DNA from: Posidonia oceanica
Lineage: Eukaryota; Streptophyta; Magnoliopsida; Alismatales; Posidoniaceae
Assembly (NCBI GenBank): GCA_037176725.1
Contig: JAZBRS010000060.1
Span: 56,634,001 to 56,698,000 of the forward strand
Length of the DNA stretch: 64,000 bases
Direction: 5' to 3'
A program made the translations under genes and the position numbers. The notes under the pieces are model-generated. The model searched no databases and had not been told where the DNA came from. It saw only the letters and a program-made list of their open reading frames with translations. Positions 11,568-23,851 of this stretch are shown here, piece after piece (the stretch's first letter is position 1; every line of letters starts with the position of its first letter).

Positions 11568-11628
11568 AAACTAACTGCCACTTTTCTAGAATTTTCTGAA
11601 CTCCAACCGTCCTCACACCCCTAGAGTC

Positions 11629-11636
11629 TATAAATA
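11629..11636 (+). promoter_or_regulatory. TATA box of the E1 LTR
   Basis: TATAAATA sits in a C-rich context downstream of the hairpin array and about 0.9 kb into the LTR. It would place the RNA start near 11660. Confidence 0.7.
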
Positions 11637-12130
11637 GACCCCCTAGGCCAGTGTTTTGACGGTCGGAACTTTGGAGAGAGAGAGCCCCCTCAATCAGGTC
11701 AGAAAGAATTCTCTTTAGGTTTTTAGGGTTTTGAGCTTCCACCTTCAAATAGCTAGAGTTTCCAAGCCAGAAACCCTAGTCTCCACCCTCAATCCAGAGA
11801 AACCCAAGATCCCAGAGATCACTACAACCCCAACTACGATCCCAGAGATCTCGAGCCTAGTCGGAGCTCCGACCGTGCCTCCACTACTACTCCACTGCAA
11901 ACAGCACGAGGGTGAAGGGAGTATCTTCCAATCTTTTTATCTCATATTGCATTCCTTAGCATAGGACTCATAGCATATGCATGCGAGGAACAACTCCCAG
12001 TTAGTATTAGGTTTAATTGCTTACGTTATTTTCTATCTACTTTTATTAACATTTACTACACTTGAACTAATCTACATCTTTTATTCTCATTTGTTTTGAA
12101 GGAAAGGAAATTGCTTACATAACATGAGGG

Positions 12131-12300
12131 AGCCACTGGACGACATCCTGCCGTCGATCCAGTGATTCGAGTACTCACAGCTTCATCATCTCCCCCCAAG
12201 GTGTCTTGTCTACCCAAAGGCGAGTGGCGATCACAAAAGTTGACGACGTACCTGGAGGTGCAGTCATCTTCTTAAACACCCCCCAAAATCCACATCCACA
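12131..12300. other. Unassigned segment between E1 and B'
   Basis: This stretch lies between the probable end of the E1 LTR and the point where RNase H homology of B' stops (about 12301). It holds a short plus-strand open frame with protein-like composition (word VDDVPGGAVIFLNTP) that I do not recognise. It could be a remnant of the sequence into which E1 inserted, the deletion scar of B', or part of the missing left half of E2. Confidence 0.3.
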
Positions 12301-13863
12301 GTACTGAGACAACAACACCTGCCACTTGACGCATCTACCCACCATTGCTTTCTTCTGGAAGAGAAACTTGATGGGGTCATGCCTGCAGAGAAGACGAACT
12401 AGGTACGCCATCATGTAATGCCTTAGTTTCTATGCAGCCCAAAAGAGGGATAAGCAGGTCTTCTCCATTGTGCTATACCTGGCTTCGCAATCATTGAATT
12501 TCTTGCTCAGGTAATAAATTGCATGCTCCTTTCTACCAGTTTCGTCATGCTGGCCCAAGACGGCGCCCATGGAATGCTGTGTGATAGAGAGGTAGAGAAG
12601 TAGAGGTCTCCCTGACGTAGGAGGGACCAAAATAGGAGGCTTGGTCAGAAGCTGCTTGATCTTGTCAAAAGCAGCTTGGCACTCCTCACTCTAGTTAATC
12701 TGTGCATTCTTCTTCAGGAACTTGAAGATCGATTCGCAGATAGGCGTGAGCTATGCAATGAACCGACTGATATATTGCAGGCGTCCGTGCAGGCCTCGGA
12801 CTTCTTTCTCTGTCCTGGGGGGTGGCATGTCCACGATGGCCTTTGCCTTCATCGGGTCCACTTCAATCCCCCTCTGGCTAACAATGTAGCCTAGGAGCTT
12901 GCCAGAAGTTACCTCGAATACACATTTGCTGGGGTTAAGGCGCAGCTTGTACTTTCTCAAGCGGTCAAAGAGCTTCCTTAAACAGGCAAGGTGATCCTCA
13001 GGCTCTTTGGTCTTGGCAATCATATCATCCACGTAGACCTCAACTTCTTGATGCATGAGGTCGTGGAAAAGTGCAGTCATGGTCCTCTGATAGGTTGCGC
13101 CAGCATTTTTCAGCCCAAATGGCATAACTTGGTAGCAGAAGACACCCCAAGGGGTGATGAAGAATGTTTTCTCCATGTCCTCCTCTACCATTCTGATCTG
13201 GTTATAGCCAGAGCAGCCGTCCATAAAGGAGAGCATTTTATGCCCTGCAGTGTTGTCGACTAGGATGTCAATGTGCGGCAGTGGGAAATCATCCTTGGGA
13301 CTCGCCTTGTTCAGGTCCCGGTAGTCGATGCACATGCGGACTCGTCCATCCTTCTTGGGCACTGGCACAACGTTTGCAAGCCACTCGGGGTAAAGGACGA
13401 CCTTGAGGAAGTTAACATTGTGCTACTTCATGATCTTTTCTTTGATCATGAGTAGCCACTGCAGTCACCATCGCCTTAGCTTCTGCTTTACTGGCCTTGC
13501 GTCTGGGTCCAAAGGTAGGTTGTGCACAACTATCTCAATGTCGAGGCCGACCATATCTTCGTAGCTCCAGGCGAAGACATCCGCATACTCTTTCAAGAAT
13601 GCGATGAATTCTGCTCTAGTCTGGGGCGACAGATGGGCGCTAATGCGGACCTCTCTGGCTTCTTCTGCTGTGCCGATGCTGACAACCTCTGTCTCCTCTT
13701 CGACATGGAGGTTGGGGCCTTCTGGATCGTCGTCGTGGGGCTGGAACTCAGGCGACGGTTCATCATTCTCATCTTCGCCTGCATCATCCTCCTCTCCGTA
13801 TGCAAGAAGCTCCGAGAGGATCTCCTTCTCAAAGGTGGGGTCTGAGATATCGAAGGAGTGCAA
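12301..13863 (-). pseudogene. pol: B' reverse transcriptase and RNase H fragment
   Basis: The N-terminal part (13863-13465) holds an acidic linker and the typical pre-RT segment ending VKQKLRRW. RT follows (13460-12751) with VPKKDGRVRMCIDYRDLN, FPLPHIDILVD, the YVDD catalytic box and the GLHGRLQYISRFI thumb end. RNase H follows (about 12700-12301) with HDETGRKEHAIYYLSKKF, and stops at LLSQY, where family members normally continue to the archaeal RNase H and integrase. Stops interrupt the frame at several places, including just after the pre-RT segment and after RFIA. RT would copy element RNA into DNA; this copy is dead. The order RT then RNase H, with Tat-like motifs, supports a Tat element. 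Confidence 0.85.
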
Positions 13864-15447
13864 GTGTTCCGCTGCTTGGCCCTAGTGACGCTTCAGGATG
13901 GTCACGCTTACCCGAGTGTTTCTATACCCTCGGTGCGCGACCTCTGTCCTGGCAAACTCTTCGGCTGGCTCTGCCTGCTCTGACTTTGCTGATTCTACTG
14001 TCCGTGCTACTGCCTGTGCTGAGGTTTACCGTGCTGAGACTGCTTGTGTTGAAGCTGGTTGTGCTACTGCTTGCTGTGCGAGGGTTGCATGTGCTACTGC
14101 TTGCTGCTGTGCTGTTGGTGCCTGTTGTGCTATTGCTTGTGCATGTTGTGCTAATGCTGCTACTTGCGGTGCTGGTGCTTGTGCTTGCTGCACTAGTGCT
14201 GATGCTTGCGGTGCTACTGGTGCTGCTTGTGGTGCTGATGCCGCTGATATCTGCTGCGCTGTCACTTCCTCTACATGTTCCGGTGTGCTTGCCAGGGATA
14301 TATCAGGCTGGCGACTGATCAGTGTACTGTCACCTGCTGCATTGCCTAAGTGGGGCATGCACTGCACAAACCATCTAGACCCACCCCCTGGCTGCAGGGT
14401 GATCAACTCATCTGGTCTAGTGGGTGCCTCGACCACTAGGTCTTCCTCTAGGACCATGATAGAGGGATCTGCGGCCACGGCCTTCCCCTTCTTCTGTGCT
14501 GTCTCAAGCTCTGCGACGTCCTATGCCAGCGACGCAATTTGCTCTTGGAACAGCTGCTCCAAGTCTCCCATTGAAAAATCAATCTGAGCGTCTGCAGCCG
14601 CTCCTCCCTCCTCATCCGAGGGTGAGTCGACGTAGTAAGCGACCGCTGGGTTTGCGGCCCGTTCTGGCCCGGCTGCTGGGCTTTCTGCTGCTTGGGGTAC
14701 TTGTTTCGCTGCTGCTGGGTAGGTTGCCAAGGTCACTGCTGCTACTGGACGGGAGGCACAACTGCTCCTCCAGGGGGCCAACGGCTAGGCCGCTATGCTT
14801 GGGGATGAAGCGCCGGTGCCCGTGGGTGACAGTGGTTGTCTCCTGGTAGCAGCAGCGAGAATCTTCCGCAAAGCAAGATTTGCTGAGGCTGACAGCGGTG
14901 TGCCTGACAGAGCCGCCTGGCTTGCTTTTGGCGCTGTCGATGATGCGGGCCGAGTCACGCTGTCGTCTGATCCGACTGACTGCGCCGTCGGAGAAGGTGA
15001 TTTCCATGCTAGTGCAGCTGTGGCCACAAGCTGACTGCTGGGTGATGCTGGAGGGCGTGCTTCTGACTCTGGCGCTGTAGCTGTGGCTGTTGGTGACTTT
15101 GGTGAAGCTGTAGGAAGAGGAGAAACTGTCAACCCCGCCACATGGCCTACCAATTCCGCTGCTGCATTAGTGAGTGCCGAGCAAACTGACCGAGACGCGG
15201 TCACGCTGAGCTGATCCTTACTGCTGCTTGGGACTGCTTCAACTATGCCAGACTCCTCCTCATCTGAGTAGTAGTCCTCAATGCAGACCCATTCCTCCGT
15301 CGGTAGTGGAGAGCTCGGTCATGACACCTACTGTGCTGGGGCCTCACTGCTGCTTGAATCCAGGATACCTGCACTGGTGAAGTTAGTGAGGTCCTGCGAG
15401 ATAGCCATCCTTTGATCCTTAAGCTGCATGCATCTGTCTTCGCTGGA
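13864..15447 (-). pseudogene. B' protease-RT spacer, low complexity
   Basis: This stretch encodes Ala/Ser/Pro/Gln-rich sequence with no recognised domain between protease and RT. The part at about 14035-14250 is an impure repeat of 'gctactgcttg'-like words, giving Ala/Gln-rich protein on the minus strand. Frames shift several times. Plus-strand open frames over it are mirror images of the same repeat. Confidence 0.55.
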
Positions 15448-16110
15448 CTATAGGTCATATCCGAGATCTTCGGAATCTCTTCGCTTTGCTGCTCTGATCG
15501 GCTCAGCAATTCTCTGGCCGTATCGCCCAAGCGGCGTTCCCTTGACATAGCCCCACCTGTGACAAACGTTTTCGACCATCTGGAAGGGGTTATTGTGAAT
15601 GGCCAAAGAGTTGACACATTCAAGATCAAGTATAAAGTTAACTGGCTCACACCGATTAACTCGATACAAGGCATCTGAAAGCTCAGGGTCAAAAGGGACA
15701 GTCTGCGAAGAGATGGGTGCAACTGCCTCGATCCACTCCTTCTTGAAGTTTTCCGCCATTACAACGATAACATCGTCGCCGCGGCGAAACTTGATAATGC
15801 GGTGGAGGGTCGAGGGGATGACCTGATGCTTGTGCAGCCAAGGGCGCCCAAGCAGGAAATTAAAGTTAGGCTCCAAGTCGAAAATGTAGAATTCCACATC
15901 GAATGAGACCGGGCCAATGATAAGAGGAATAATCAAAATCCCTAGAGCGTCATGGTGAGTATTGTCAAAAGCTGTCATTCCCTTTATCGCCGGGGTGATA
16001 TCCTCGACTTTGAATCCGAGCCTGGTTGTAATGCGCAACGGATAGACATTAAGGTCTGACCCGTTATCAACCAGCGATAGGGAAAGCAGAAGTTTTTGTA
16101 TTGCACCGTG
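15448..16110 (-). pseudogene. B' aspartic protease region
   Basis: The frame holds a retropepsin-like active site, VDNGSDLNVYP (DNGS codons at 16057-16068), followed by a long beta-rich stretch ending NFLLGRPWLHKH, the usual end of Tat proteases. In the active element this protease would cut the Gag-Pol polyprotein in the particle. Asp and Gly of the catalytic D-x-G are present. Upstream (about 16560-16964) is the Pro/Ala-rich linker containing VIDLTWDPH that commonly precedes Tat protease. The frame runs on to 15448 with a cysteine- and arginine-rich tail. Stops lie upstream. Confidence 0.7.
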
Positions 16111-16981
16111 ACAAACAAGAGTTGGTTATGATTAATCCCCGCCAGAAGTAGCTCATCGCTCGTGAAAGAGATGATCTGAGGCTCCACGATGACGCCAACC
16201 ATGCTCTTCAGGGCTGCGGGTTCAATAGCTTGGGACACACGGGCTGCTTGGAACACTCGGAGGAAAGCCTCATGGTGTTCAGAAGAGGAATGTATAAGGT
16301 CCCAAATTGAAATGTCGGCTTTAACCCTCCTAAGTTGGGAGGTAATGTCGGTTTTGTGGTGCGGCTTTATGGTGGTAGAAGGGGATGCTTTGGGGGTTGG
16401 CTCTACTGGGCTAGGTGTAGGGGGCTAGCTTGATGCTGGGGGTGCTGCAGGTTGACTAACTGGTAGGGGTGCTGCTGGTTGGCTAACTGGTGGGGGTGCA
16501 GCGGGTGCTGGACGGCTGGGCCTTACCACCGGTGCTGTGGGCTGGTATATCCTCCCCGATCACGTGACTTCTACGCACATTTCGGTGGCATAGTCGTAGG
16601 GCACGCGATGGGGGTCCCAGGTTAAGTCAATAACCGTAGGGACCTGTGCTGCGACCATAAGAGGGGCTACAGGAGGGTTGGCTGGGCGATAAGGGGAAGG
16701 GTGCTGATGCTGGTAGGTTGCTGGGGGCCCTAGCTGAGACCTAGCTAATAGGCTGACTGGGGGCCTACCTAAATAGGAGGCAGGGGTTTGGGCCTGCGGT
16801 CTAGCTTGAAGGTGTACAGGGGCAGGGGCCTGAGGGTGCATGGTAGGGTGAGCGGCGGAGCGCCCCGGCCTGGCACGCGGTCGGATCATATGAATCCCCG
16901 ACTCAGAGCTGGCAGTAGTCGTACGATAGAGAGAGAGAGGAAAGGGCTCCGAGACATCATGCATGAGCTCGGAAGGGTCTA

Positions 16982-19385
16982 CTACAGATGCAGCAGCCCG
17001 GAGGGGGAGAGAGAATAGATTCTCGAGGTCCCCGCACCTTCTGGATTGGGATGCTTCGGGAGGGGCTGGTGGACGATGCTAGGATGAGGGGGTGCTAATG
17101 CTTGTGCAGGGGCTGATGCTGATGAAGGAGCAGATGTAGATGCCTCGTGCGTGTGGATCGTAATCGTTCCCGTTTCGATCAGATTCTGAATGGTGTCCCG
17201 CAAAGTGAGGCAACTGTTCGTCGAGTGTCCTACGGCTCAATGAAAGTCGCAAAAAAGGTGCGCCTTATGCCAATGCGGAAGTGGATTTGGCGGCGGGCGA
17301 ACCTCGGGAAACCTCAGAAATGTCGCGACCTTGGGGAGGATGGTACTTAACGGCTCCACCAGTGGGGTGAATTGACGCTACTGTCGCCTTTGCCCCTGGG
17401 GCTGCGTTTGCCAGATTGGTGCGACCGGATACACCGGTAGGGCAGTGGTAGTGATTTGTGGTGTGGGGGTGCCCTAGGTGCTGGTGTGTATACTACTTGA
17501 TTCGGGGGAGGCCGAACCGCCAGCTGAATAGGACGGGCGAGGGGTCGACGTATGCGACCGCAGGTTTCGACGAGTCCTTCCTCTTAGGCCGGCTGCTGGT
17601 GGTACCGCTGGTGTTGCTGCTGGTGTTGCTGCTGGTGCTGGTGCTGTTGCTGCTGATGGCGGCCTGCTTGGCAAACACAGAGAGTGTCGGGAAGTTGGCA
17701 CTCCGTAGTGAACTCTCTATGCGGGTGCCAGCCCGAATTAGTGCGGTGAAAGTTGTGACAGGTTGAATGATGAGCAGAGCCCCGACGGTGGGCTGCACAC
17801 CCCCGATCACAATCTCGAGGGACTCCTCGTCAGAGGGTCCGTCTCGAATCTGTGAAGCGAGTGCACGCCAGTGGCCGACATACTCCCTAAACGGCTCGTC
17901 GGGGTTCTGCTTTGTTGCGATCAGGTCTGCGCGCTTAGGGACCAGGTCCAGGTTGAAGGATTATTATCCCAAGAATGCCTGGCTGAGGTCGTTCCACGTC
18001 TTGATGCTGGCCATATCAAGTGAGGTGAACCACTTGAGCGTAGGGCCGGTTAGACTTTTCTGGAACAAGCGGATTAGCAACCTCTCGTCAGTCTGGAGCT
18101 GAGCGAGATCTCTGCAGTATGCCTTCAGGTGTGCTATTGGACAGCCTCTACCATTGTATTTTTCGAAAATCGGGATGCGAAACTTCGGTGGGAGCACCGC
18201 CTTTGGGAAGTAACAGAGGTCCCATAATTGGTAAGACTAGTGGTCTGTACCCTGCACTTGTCGAAGCGCTTTCTCCAGAACGGCGAACCTATCGTCGTTG
18301 GATTCTGGAGCTGCTGCCAAAGGTGGTGGTGCAACAGGGGTAGGGGCCACATACGCCGAATAGGACGCACCAAGGTGCTCCTCTGGATCCACCATCGCAT
18401 CGCCTGGTGGAGCGACGGGATGGGCGGCGTATCCGTACGGGTGTGTTGTGTGTGCTGGGATGTATGCGGGGGTAGGGTATTGCTAATGCAAGGGGTAGGA
18501 ATAACTAGCATGCTGAGTGATTGGTGATTCAGAGTGCTGAAGCGTCAGCTGCTGCACCGGCACGGTGCCGGGCGGTGGGTCAGAGGGATACTGCGCTCCA
18601 ACCAGTCCTAAGGACTGGCCACCAGGTGCTAGAGGAGGATGCTATGCAGGGTGTTGTGCATATGCAGGAGGCGAAAGCTGAGCCCCCATCGCCGGAGCAG
18701 TGAGTAGCTGAGGCAGTGGTCTGGGCAGGGGAGCAGAAGGGAAAGACTGTGACACAAGTGCAGGCCGCAGCGAGGCCTTGGGAGCGACAAGAGTGAAAGA
18801 AGGGCGAAGAGATAGAGCCATGCCCTGCAGTCTCTGGGCAGTCTCCATCAGCTGCTGATACTGCATCCCAAGGGACCCGTCAGTGGGTATGCTGAGTTGC
18901 AGGATCGACGGGGGACCAGAGTCAAGCGGTTGGGATGCAGACTGTCCAGGAGGTGGAGGTCTTAAGGCGAAATTCGCCACAGCAGGGTGGGTGTCAAAAG
19001 TGACATTACCCTGGGAAGGAGGAGTCAGGGGCATCTCGGGGGCGCGAATGGTGGATGCCAAGAGGGACTCGGCAACCGGGTCCGACGGAGCCTGCCAGTG
19101 TCCCACAGAATAGAGGGGAGGCAACTGTACTAGAGAAGGAGACACTGGCACAGAGGGGGTCAATGCGGGAGCCGAGGGACCCAAGGGGGGCCACCTCCGG
19201 GCAATAGGGACCTGGGAATCACCAACAAACTGGGCCATCGCTGACCGAGAACGGGTGATCACAGGGCTACGACAGGGGGCAAGAGGGTGAATCCTAGGAG
19301 GAGCTATTATTGCGAAGGCGAAGTAGCTCGCAAGGGGATGGTCGGAAGTGGGGGTCGCAACAGGGGCGTCAGTAAGGGAATGCAC
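16982..19385 (-). pseudogene. gag: B' gag, several nonsense codons
   Basis: A Pro/Ala/Ser-rich N-terminal half (19385-18300) is followed by the capsid domain (about 18200-17480) containing KYNGRGCPIAHLKAYCRDL, DERLLIRLFQKSL and WFTSLD. The knuckle C-D-F-H then G-H and C is near 17230-17280, and the frame ends near 16982. It aligns along its length with the gag of B (34185-34923, 40832-42212, 52170-52239). Where B has TAG at 41278, this copy keeps CAG (Gln). It has its own stops after the N-terminal part, within the capsid and in the knuckle. The start is uncertain because the B start region is not matched here. Confidence 0.75.
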
Positions 19386-20456
19386 TCAAGCTCTGGCTAA
19401 GGAACTCGCTTACTGACCTCTGCACGAAAGGCAAACAAAAAATAAGGGATTTGAACCCGAAAGTAAAATGCAAATGCTTTGATGTATGTCATGAATGCAG
19501 ATGTATGCTTTCTAGCATGCTCTCCCTCACCAATCTAGGGTGTCCTAGTAAGTAGTCTACTTCGAACGCCCATGGGTGTATGGGTCGCCGACTCAGGCTA
19601 GAAAAACTAGGTCCCATGTCTTAATCCTGGCCCAAAGCTCAGGAAGTGACGTGGTAGTGTGTTGGTCGCCTTGACCCTGCCAGAAGCATGGGTGGTACCC
19701 TCCACTAACACCGACGCAACCCCCTGACAAGAGGGGACAGACTGATCTACTCACACCATGCCGAAGCGTTGGGGGCAAGAGACCGGGACTATCCTTTTCA
19801 GACTGTAGGTGGACTCAAATGAGAAGAATGCATGCCCTATATGATGCTTTATGCAAATGCTTAGCGTTTTATCTTGCGCATTTTATTAACTCAAGGGGGG
19901 TGCAGGTCTGTTGCAGTCTCTAGTTGCTCCTAGAGGTTCTTTTTACTTGCCATTTTTTAGTTAGCCGTGGGCGAAGCAATTAGTCTCTAATTGTCCTTAG
20001 GCTAGATGCAAAAGGGGAAGAAAATCACCCAAACATGGCAAGCAAGTAGCACAAATCATTGCAAAAGGTATGCGCATGGTATGTGCTAGTGCTGTGAGGA
20101 TGATAGTGAAGGAAAAACACTCATCATAGCAAAAGGCAAGTATGCATAGTATGTGCAGGTGCAGTGGCATTGCATTGGTGTAAAAGAAAGCATTCATCAT
20201 TCAAAAGGCATGCATGGTGTGCCAAGCAAATATTTAGACATGCATAATGCTGGAAATAAAGCAAGGGAAAAAAGCAGGTAAATAAAGAGAGTAAATGCAG
20301 GTATGCATGTAGTAAAGCATATAAAGGAGTAAAGCAGGTAATAAAGCATGTAAACAAGCAAGGCAGGCAAACAGACAATGCACACAAAGGCAAAAGGGCA
20401 GGCAAAAGAGCAAAATGCAAGTGGCGAGAAAGCTAGGCGAAAGCTGGAGTACAAGC
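19386..20456 (-). other. B' leader between PBS and gag
   Basis: Noncoding, with many 'gcatgcaagc' and 'gtaaagcaggta' words. It is the counterpart of 33080-34184 in B: both begin with the same run after the PBS ('gcttgtactc') and share stretches throughout. Open frames over it are low complexity. Confidence 0.6.
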
Positions 20457-20474
20457 TCCCCAGCGGAGTCGCCA
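20457..20474 (-). promoter_or_regulatory. Primer-binding site of B'
   Basis: On the minus strand the sequence TGGCGACTCCGCTGGGGA follows the LTR end after one base. This is the form known for Ogre/Tat elements, which are reported to use tRNA-Arg. It is identical to the PBS of B at 33062-33079 and proves that the LTR at 20476-24071 is the 5' LTR of a minus-strand element. Confidence 0.85.
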
Positions 20475-21117
20475 CTGTAGTAATCCCGTATTTCTGATCA
20501 TCCATGCACGATGCCAAAGCTCGCGTGCACTGATCAAAATAGGCTCACTATATGCAGCAGGATCCGAGGGAAGAAACTTGACTCGAAAATGCTGGCAAAA
20601 GAGGAAAAAGAAATGATAAGACAAATCGGAGTTGCCACCAGATCTATTAAGTTGGGAGACAAGGAAAATCGAGGGTAATACATGAAAAGACATGCAAAAC
20701 CGGATGCAAAGATATGTGATGCAACACAATGCGATGCTATGCTATGACTCGTGCCTAGGATGAAGGAAAGGTCATTGCGGGCCAAGAGAAAGGGCAAGGA
20801 CTCCTGTTACGCACGGGGAAGGTGTTAGGCACCCCCGATATGTCCAAGAGTCGGTCTTTCTTAGGCAATCTTGCTCGCTAATGCAGGAAGATGCTTGCCT
20901 AATGCCTAAATGCAATGAATGTCTGATTGCTATGTATGGGAAATAAACGTGCTATCTATGTGCTCAGCAGCATTACTAGTGTTCCGAACTGGGTGAACCT
21001 TAGTCCGTGAGAACTCTAAGGCAGTAAGCATCATTGCCCTAATGCAAATGCAGGCGATAAAACAAAACTACGGGGAAAACCAGGCAATGCAAGTGACATG
21101 CAAGGGATAAACCAAAG

Positions 21118-21360
21118 CGGGCGCAGCAAACGGTGCGAGTGTGGAAAACGATGTGAAAGCGCGAGAAACGATGCAAGCATGGGAAACAATGCAAAAGCGT
21201 GGAAAACGATGCAAGCATGGGAAATGATGCAAAAGCGTGGAAAACGATGCGAGAGTGCGGGAAATGATGCAAGCACGGGAAACGATGCAAAAGCGCAGAA
21301 AATGATGCAAGAGCGCGGGAAACGATGCCAAAGCGCGGAAAACGATGCAAGCGAGCAATA
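21118..21360 (-). repeat. Expanded short tandem repeat in the B' LTR
   Basis: Words of the type 'gcgtggaaaacgatgc' repeat about 15 times with a period near 15-16 and a 30-base higher order. B LTRs have only about 3-4 such words at the matching site (32335-32405; 59265-59330). The family A LTR has a related 30-bp array at the equivalent position. Confidence 0.7.
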
Positions 21361-21539
21361 TGCAAAAGAGAAAGCAAATTCGGGGCGAAAACCACGAGAA
21401 AGCGTGCAAGGCGAGGTACCAAACCAAAACAGGGGTCAGGTAGCATGCGTAGCAGTATGTACAAGCAGCAATAAAACACGGAAAACGGCGAATGAAACCA
21501 AATCGGCGTTTTAAAATCAGGTTCGGCCAAACTGCAAGC

Positions 21540-22925
21540 GTTGGACGCTGGCAACTCTGGCGCCCAACATTGGACGCTGGCATTGCTGGCGTCCAACACC
21601 TGCTGGAGGCAAACAGCATGCAGTTTTTGAAAAAGGATGCATTCTAGCTATAAGAATGCGATGCAGATGCAGAAATGTAGTAGAATAGGTGCATGACATG
21701 CAGGGCAAAGAGGACAGCAAACCAGAAGCAGATTTAGAGCAAGATGCAAGCAAAGATCAGCATTTTAAACAAGCAGGTCGTTGGACGCCCGAGAGCATGG
21801 CGTCCAACGTTAGACGCTAGGGGGACTGGCGTCCAACACAGGCCAAAGGACAGCGTAGCAAATAAGCATACAGATGATGAACAAAATATGTAAGCATGCA
21901 TTTAGGCTACTGTAAGCAGGTATAAGCTAGTCATGCAAGCATAGGATATGAAAAATCCAAGGAAAAACAACATCTGCAGGGCATGCAAGCAAGAAAACCC
22001 AACCAGAGCGTTGGACGCGAGCTGAGCTAGCGTCCAACATTGGACGCGAGGAACAGCAGCGTACAACGCACTGGGAGGCACAAACGAATAAAAACTCTGC
22101 ATAAAACTAGCATATAAACTAAGAAAGCTAAGGGACAGTTGCCATGAAGGCCAAGCAAGCACACAAGTATAGAGATCAAGCAAACAAAGGGATCAGAGCA
22201 TCATGCAAGTACTTAAGACAAGAAGAACCGAGCAGCGACGTAAGACGCTGGTGACAGCAGCGTCCAACGTAGGACGCTGAAGCCCCCAACGTCCAACACA
22301 TGCAGAATGCCAACCTACCTGCAAAGGGGGAGCTCAGCTCTAAACCCCACTTAAACATGCATGCAAGCTACTGATGACATGCCAGATCAAGAGAAAACAC
22401 TCATACCAAGCATATAATCCATGAGAAGCAAGTAGAAGAGAGTATGCAAAGGAATAAGGGGTAAAAACCCAAGAAAATTAGCATGCAACTTGAGAGGAGA
22501 TTAGTAAGCCTAAACATGGTTGCCATAGGGGCCAGGCATCACTAAATATGCATGGATCAAGTATAAATCTCAAAAAGAAGCAAGATACAAGCATGGCAGC
22601 AGATATAAACTAGCAGATATATAGGACGCTGGATGCACCAGCGTCCAACGTTGGACGCGGCTCACTCTAGCGTCCAATGCAGGCAGAGAGCAGAATGAAC
22701 TAAAGCATGCAATACTGATCCAAGCAAGGATCAAAACAAGGAAGCAGGCATGGCATAGCATCTGTAAACATGTAAGGAAAGCATGCAGCATAGACTCATA
22801 AAAGGCAAGCACAGTAAAGCATGGCAAGCTTCAAAGCAAAAGCAAAGGCAGACAAGGCGTAGTAGGGTGTTGGACGCCTGACCTTGTAGCGTCCAACGTT
22901 GGACGCACCAGGCCGTGCGTCCAAC
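21540..22925 (-). repeat. Hairpin modules 2-7 in the B' LTR
   Basis: Modules lie at 21540-21597, 21780-21837, 22010-22067, 22240-22297, 22621-22678 and 22869-22925. Each is two 29-bp hairpins GTTGGACGC-N11-GCGTCCAAC placed back to back (58 bp; the last is 57). They match the six 3'-side modules of the B LTRs one for one, including the single 57-bp copy. Confidence 0.85.
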
Positions 22926-23764
22926 AAGGCGACGATCCTCCTGGCCAAGAATAGCGGCCAAATCAGCCAAAAACTTCAAACAAACTTTCTAGTGAGCAAG
23001 TGTGGCCGATGACAAGCATGGTGGTATGCTTGGTGCCAGAAATAGGTGGGTGGATGGCTCCACCCACCTCCTCCTCCTCGTGGCCGGAAAGCCAAGGTGG
23101 GGAGGGGTGTGTGCTGTGCTAAAAGGCATGGAAATCATTTAGGAACGTTCCTACACTCATGCATGAGCTACGGGGATCGAGAACCAACCTTGCCACGGCC
23201 TGAGATGGCTGTTCGCGTTCTTTGCCGGCGCTGCGGAAGCTTGCGGCAGGCGAACTCCGGCGAGGTTGCAGAACGTGTAGGTGGCACGGGAGAGGGAGCT
23301 GGAGGTCTGGGAGTGAAGGTGGGAGATCGCTCTTTGCTCTGGTGTCGCTCAATTCTCTCTCAGGTGAGTGTGGTGAGCTGTGCAATGCCGAGAAGCTGCT
23401 GGTTTGCATGGTTTTGTGTTGGGTTCATGGGTGGAGGCCGAGGTTGCAGAGGCTTTGGTAGGTCTTGGCAGAGCCGTGGCAGGCTTGCTGGGTGAGGGGA
23501 GGCCACGAGGCATGGTAGGCAAAGGGCATGGGCTTGCCAGAAGGTCGCCGAAGTCATTGGTGTTAGATGGCAGCCGCAGTGAGGGTGGAGTGAGCGGGAA
23601 AGGGGCTGGGGCGGAGGAGATGGCTAGTAAGTGGAGTTACTTCGGCTTGGAAGGTAGTGGATGGCTTGGAGTGGATGAGAGGATGGGTAGTAAGTGCGTA
23701 CGGGCGGCGGAGAGGACGGGAGGTGAGCCGAAGGTGGCGGAGCAGCCGCTGCAGCTCACGGGCC

Positions 23765-23851
23765 ATTGGACGCTAGTGCAGAATGCGTCCAATGTTGTAC
23801 GCTAGTATAGAGCGTGTCCAATGTTGGACGCTGCCCGTGCCAACGTTCAAC
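23765..23851 (-). repeat. Hairpin module 1 in the B' LTR, three units
   Basis: Three consecutive 29-bp hairpin units (87 bp). The B 5' LTR has two units here (29924-29981) and the B 3' LTR has three (56815-56901). The first unit is ATTGGACGC with GCGTCCAAT, so both arm ends differ from the consensus but still pair. Confidence 0.8.

Larger units (their letters stand above)
5679..12130 (+). mobile_element. E1: gag-only Tat element, 5' end displaced
   Basis: An A-rich leader (5679-5768), a full-length gag frame, noncoding sequence, a polypurine tract and a 3' LTR are present in plus orientation. No protease, RT, RNase H or integrase sequence lies between gag and the LTR. The noncoding part from about 8725 to 9722 matches 27750-28709 behind the pol of E2, so the two are relatives. 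The 5' LTR should lie left of the window, beyond the family A element that interrupted the leader. The right end is approximate. Confidence 0.7.
10722..12130 (+). repeat. E1 3' LTR (family C), right end approximate
   Basis: It begins TGTAGATATCCTAG just after the polypurine tract. U3 carries an array of 25-bp hairpins (11076-11567), followed by a clear TATA box at 11629-11636. Downstream lies transcribed-looking sequence and an AT-rich end. There is no second copy of this LTR in the window, so the right boundary cannot be fixed; it lies somewhere near 12120-12170. Confidence 0.65.

Noticed and set aside
13897..14587. Cys/Ala/Thr-rich plus-strand frame
   Set aside because: It is the mirror of a low-complexity spacer in the minus-strand B' element.
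15448..16038. Taking the first listed residue at 16038 as the protease start
   Set aside because: The codon there is TTG and the frame is open upstream through the DNGS active site, so the domain begins further upstream.
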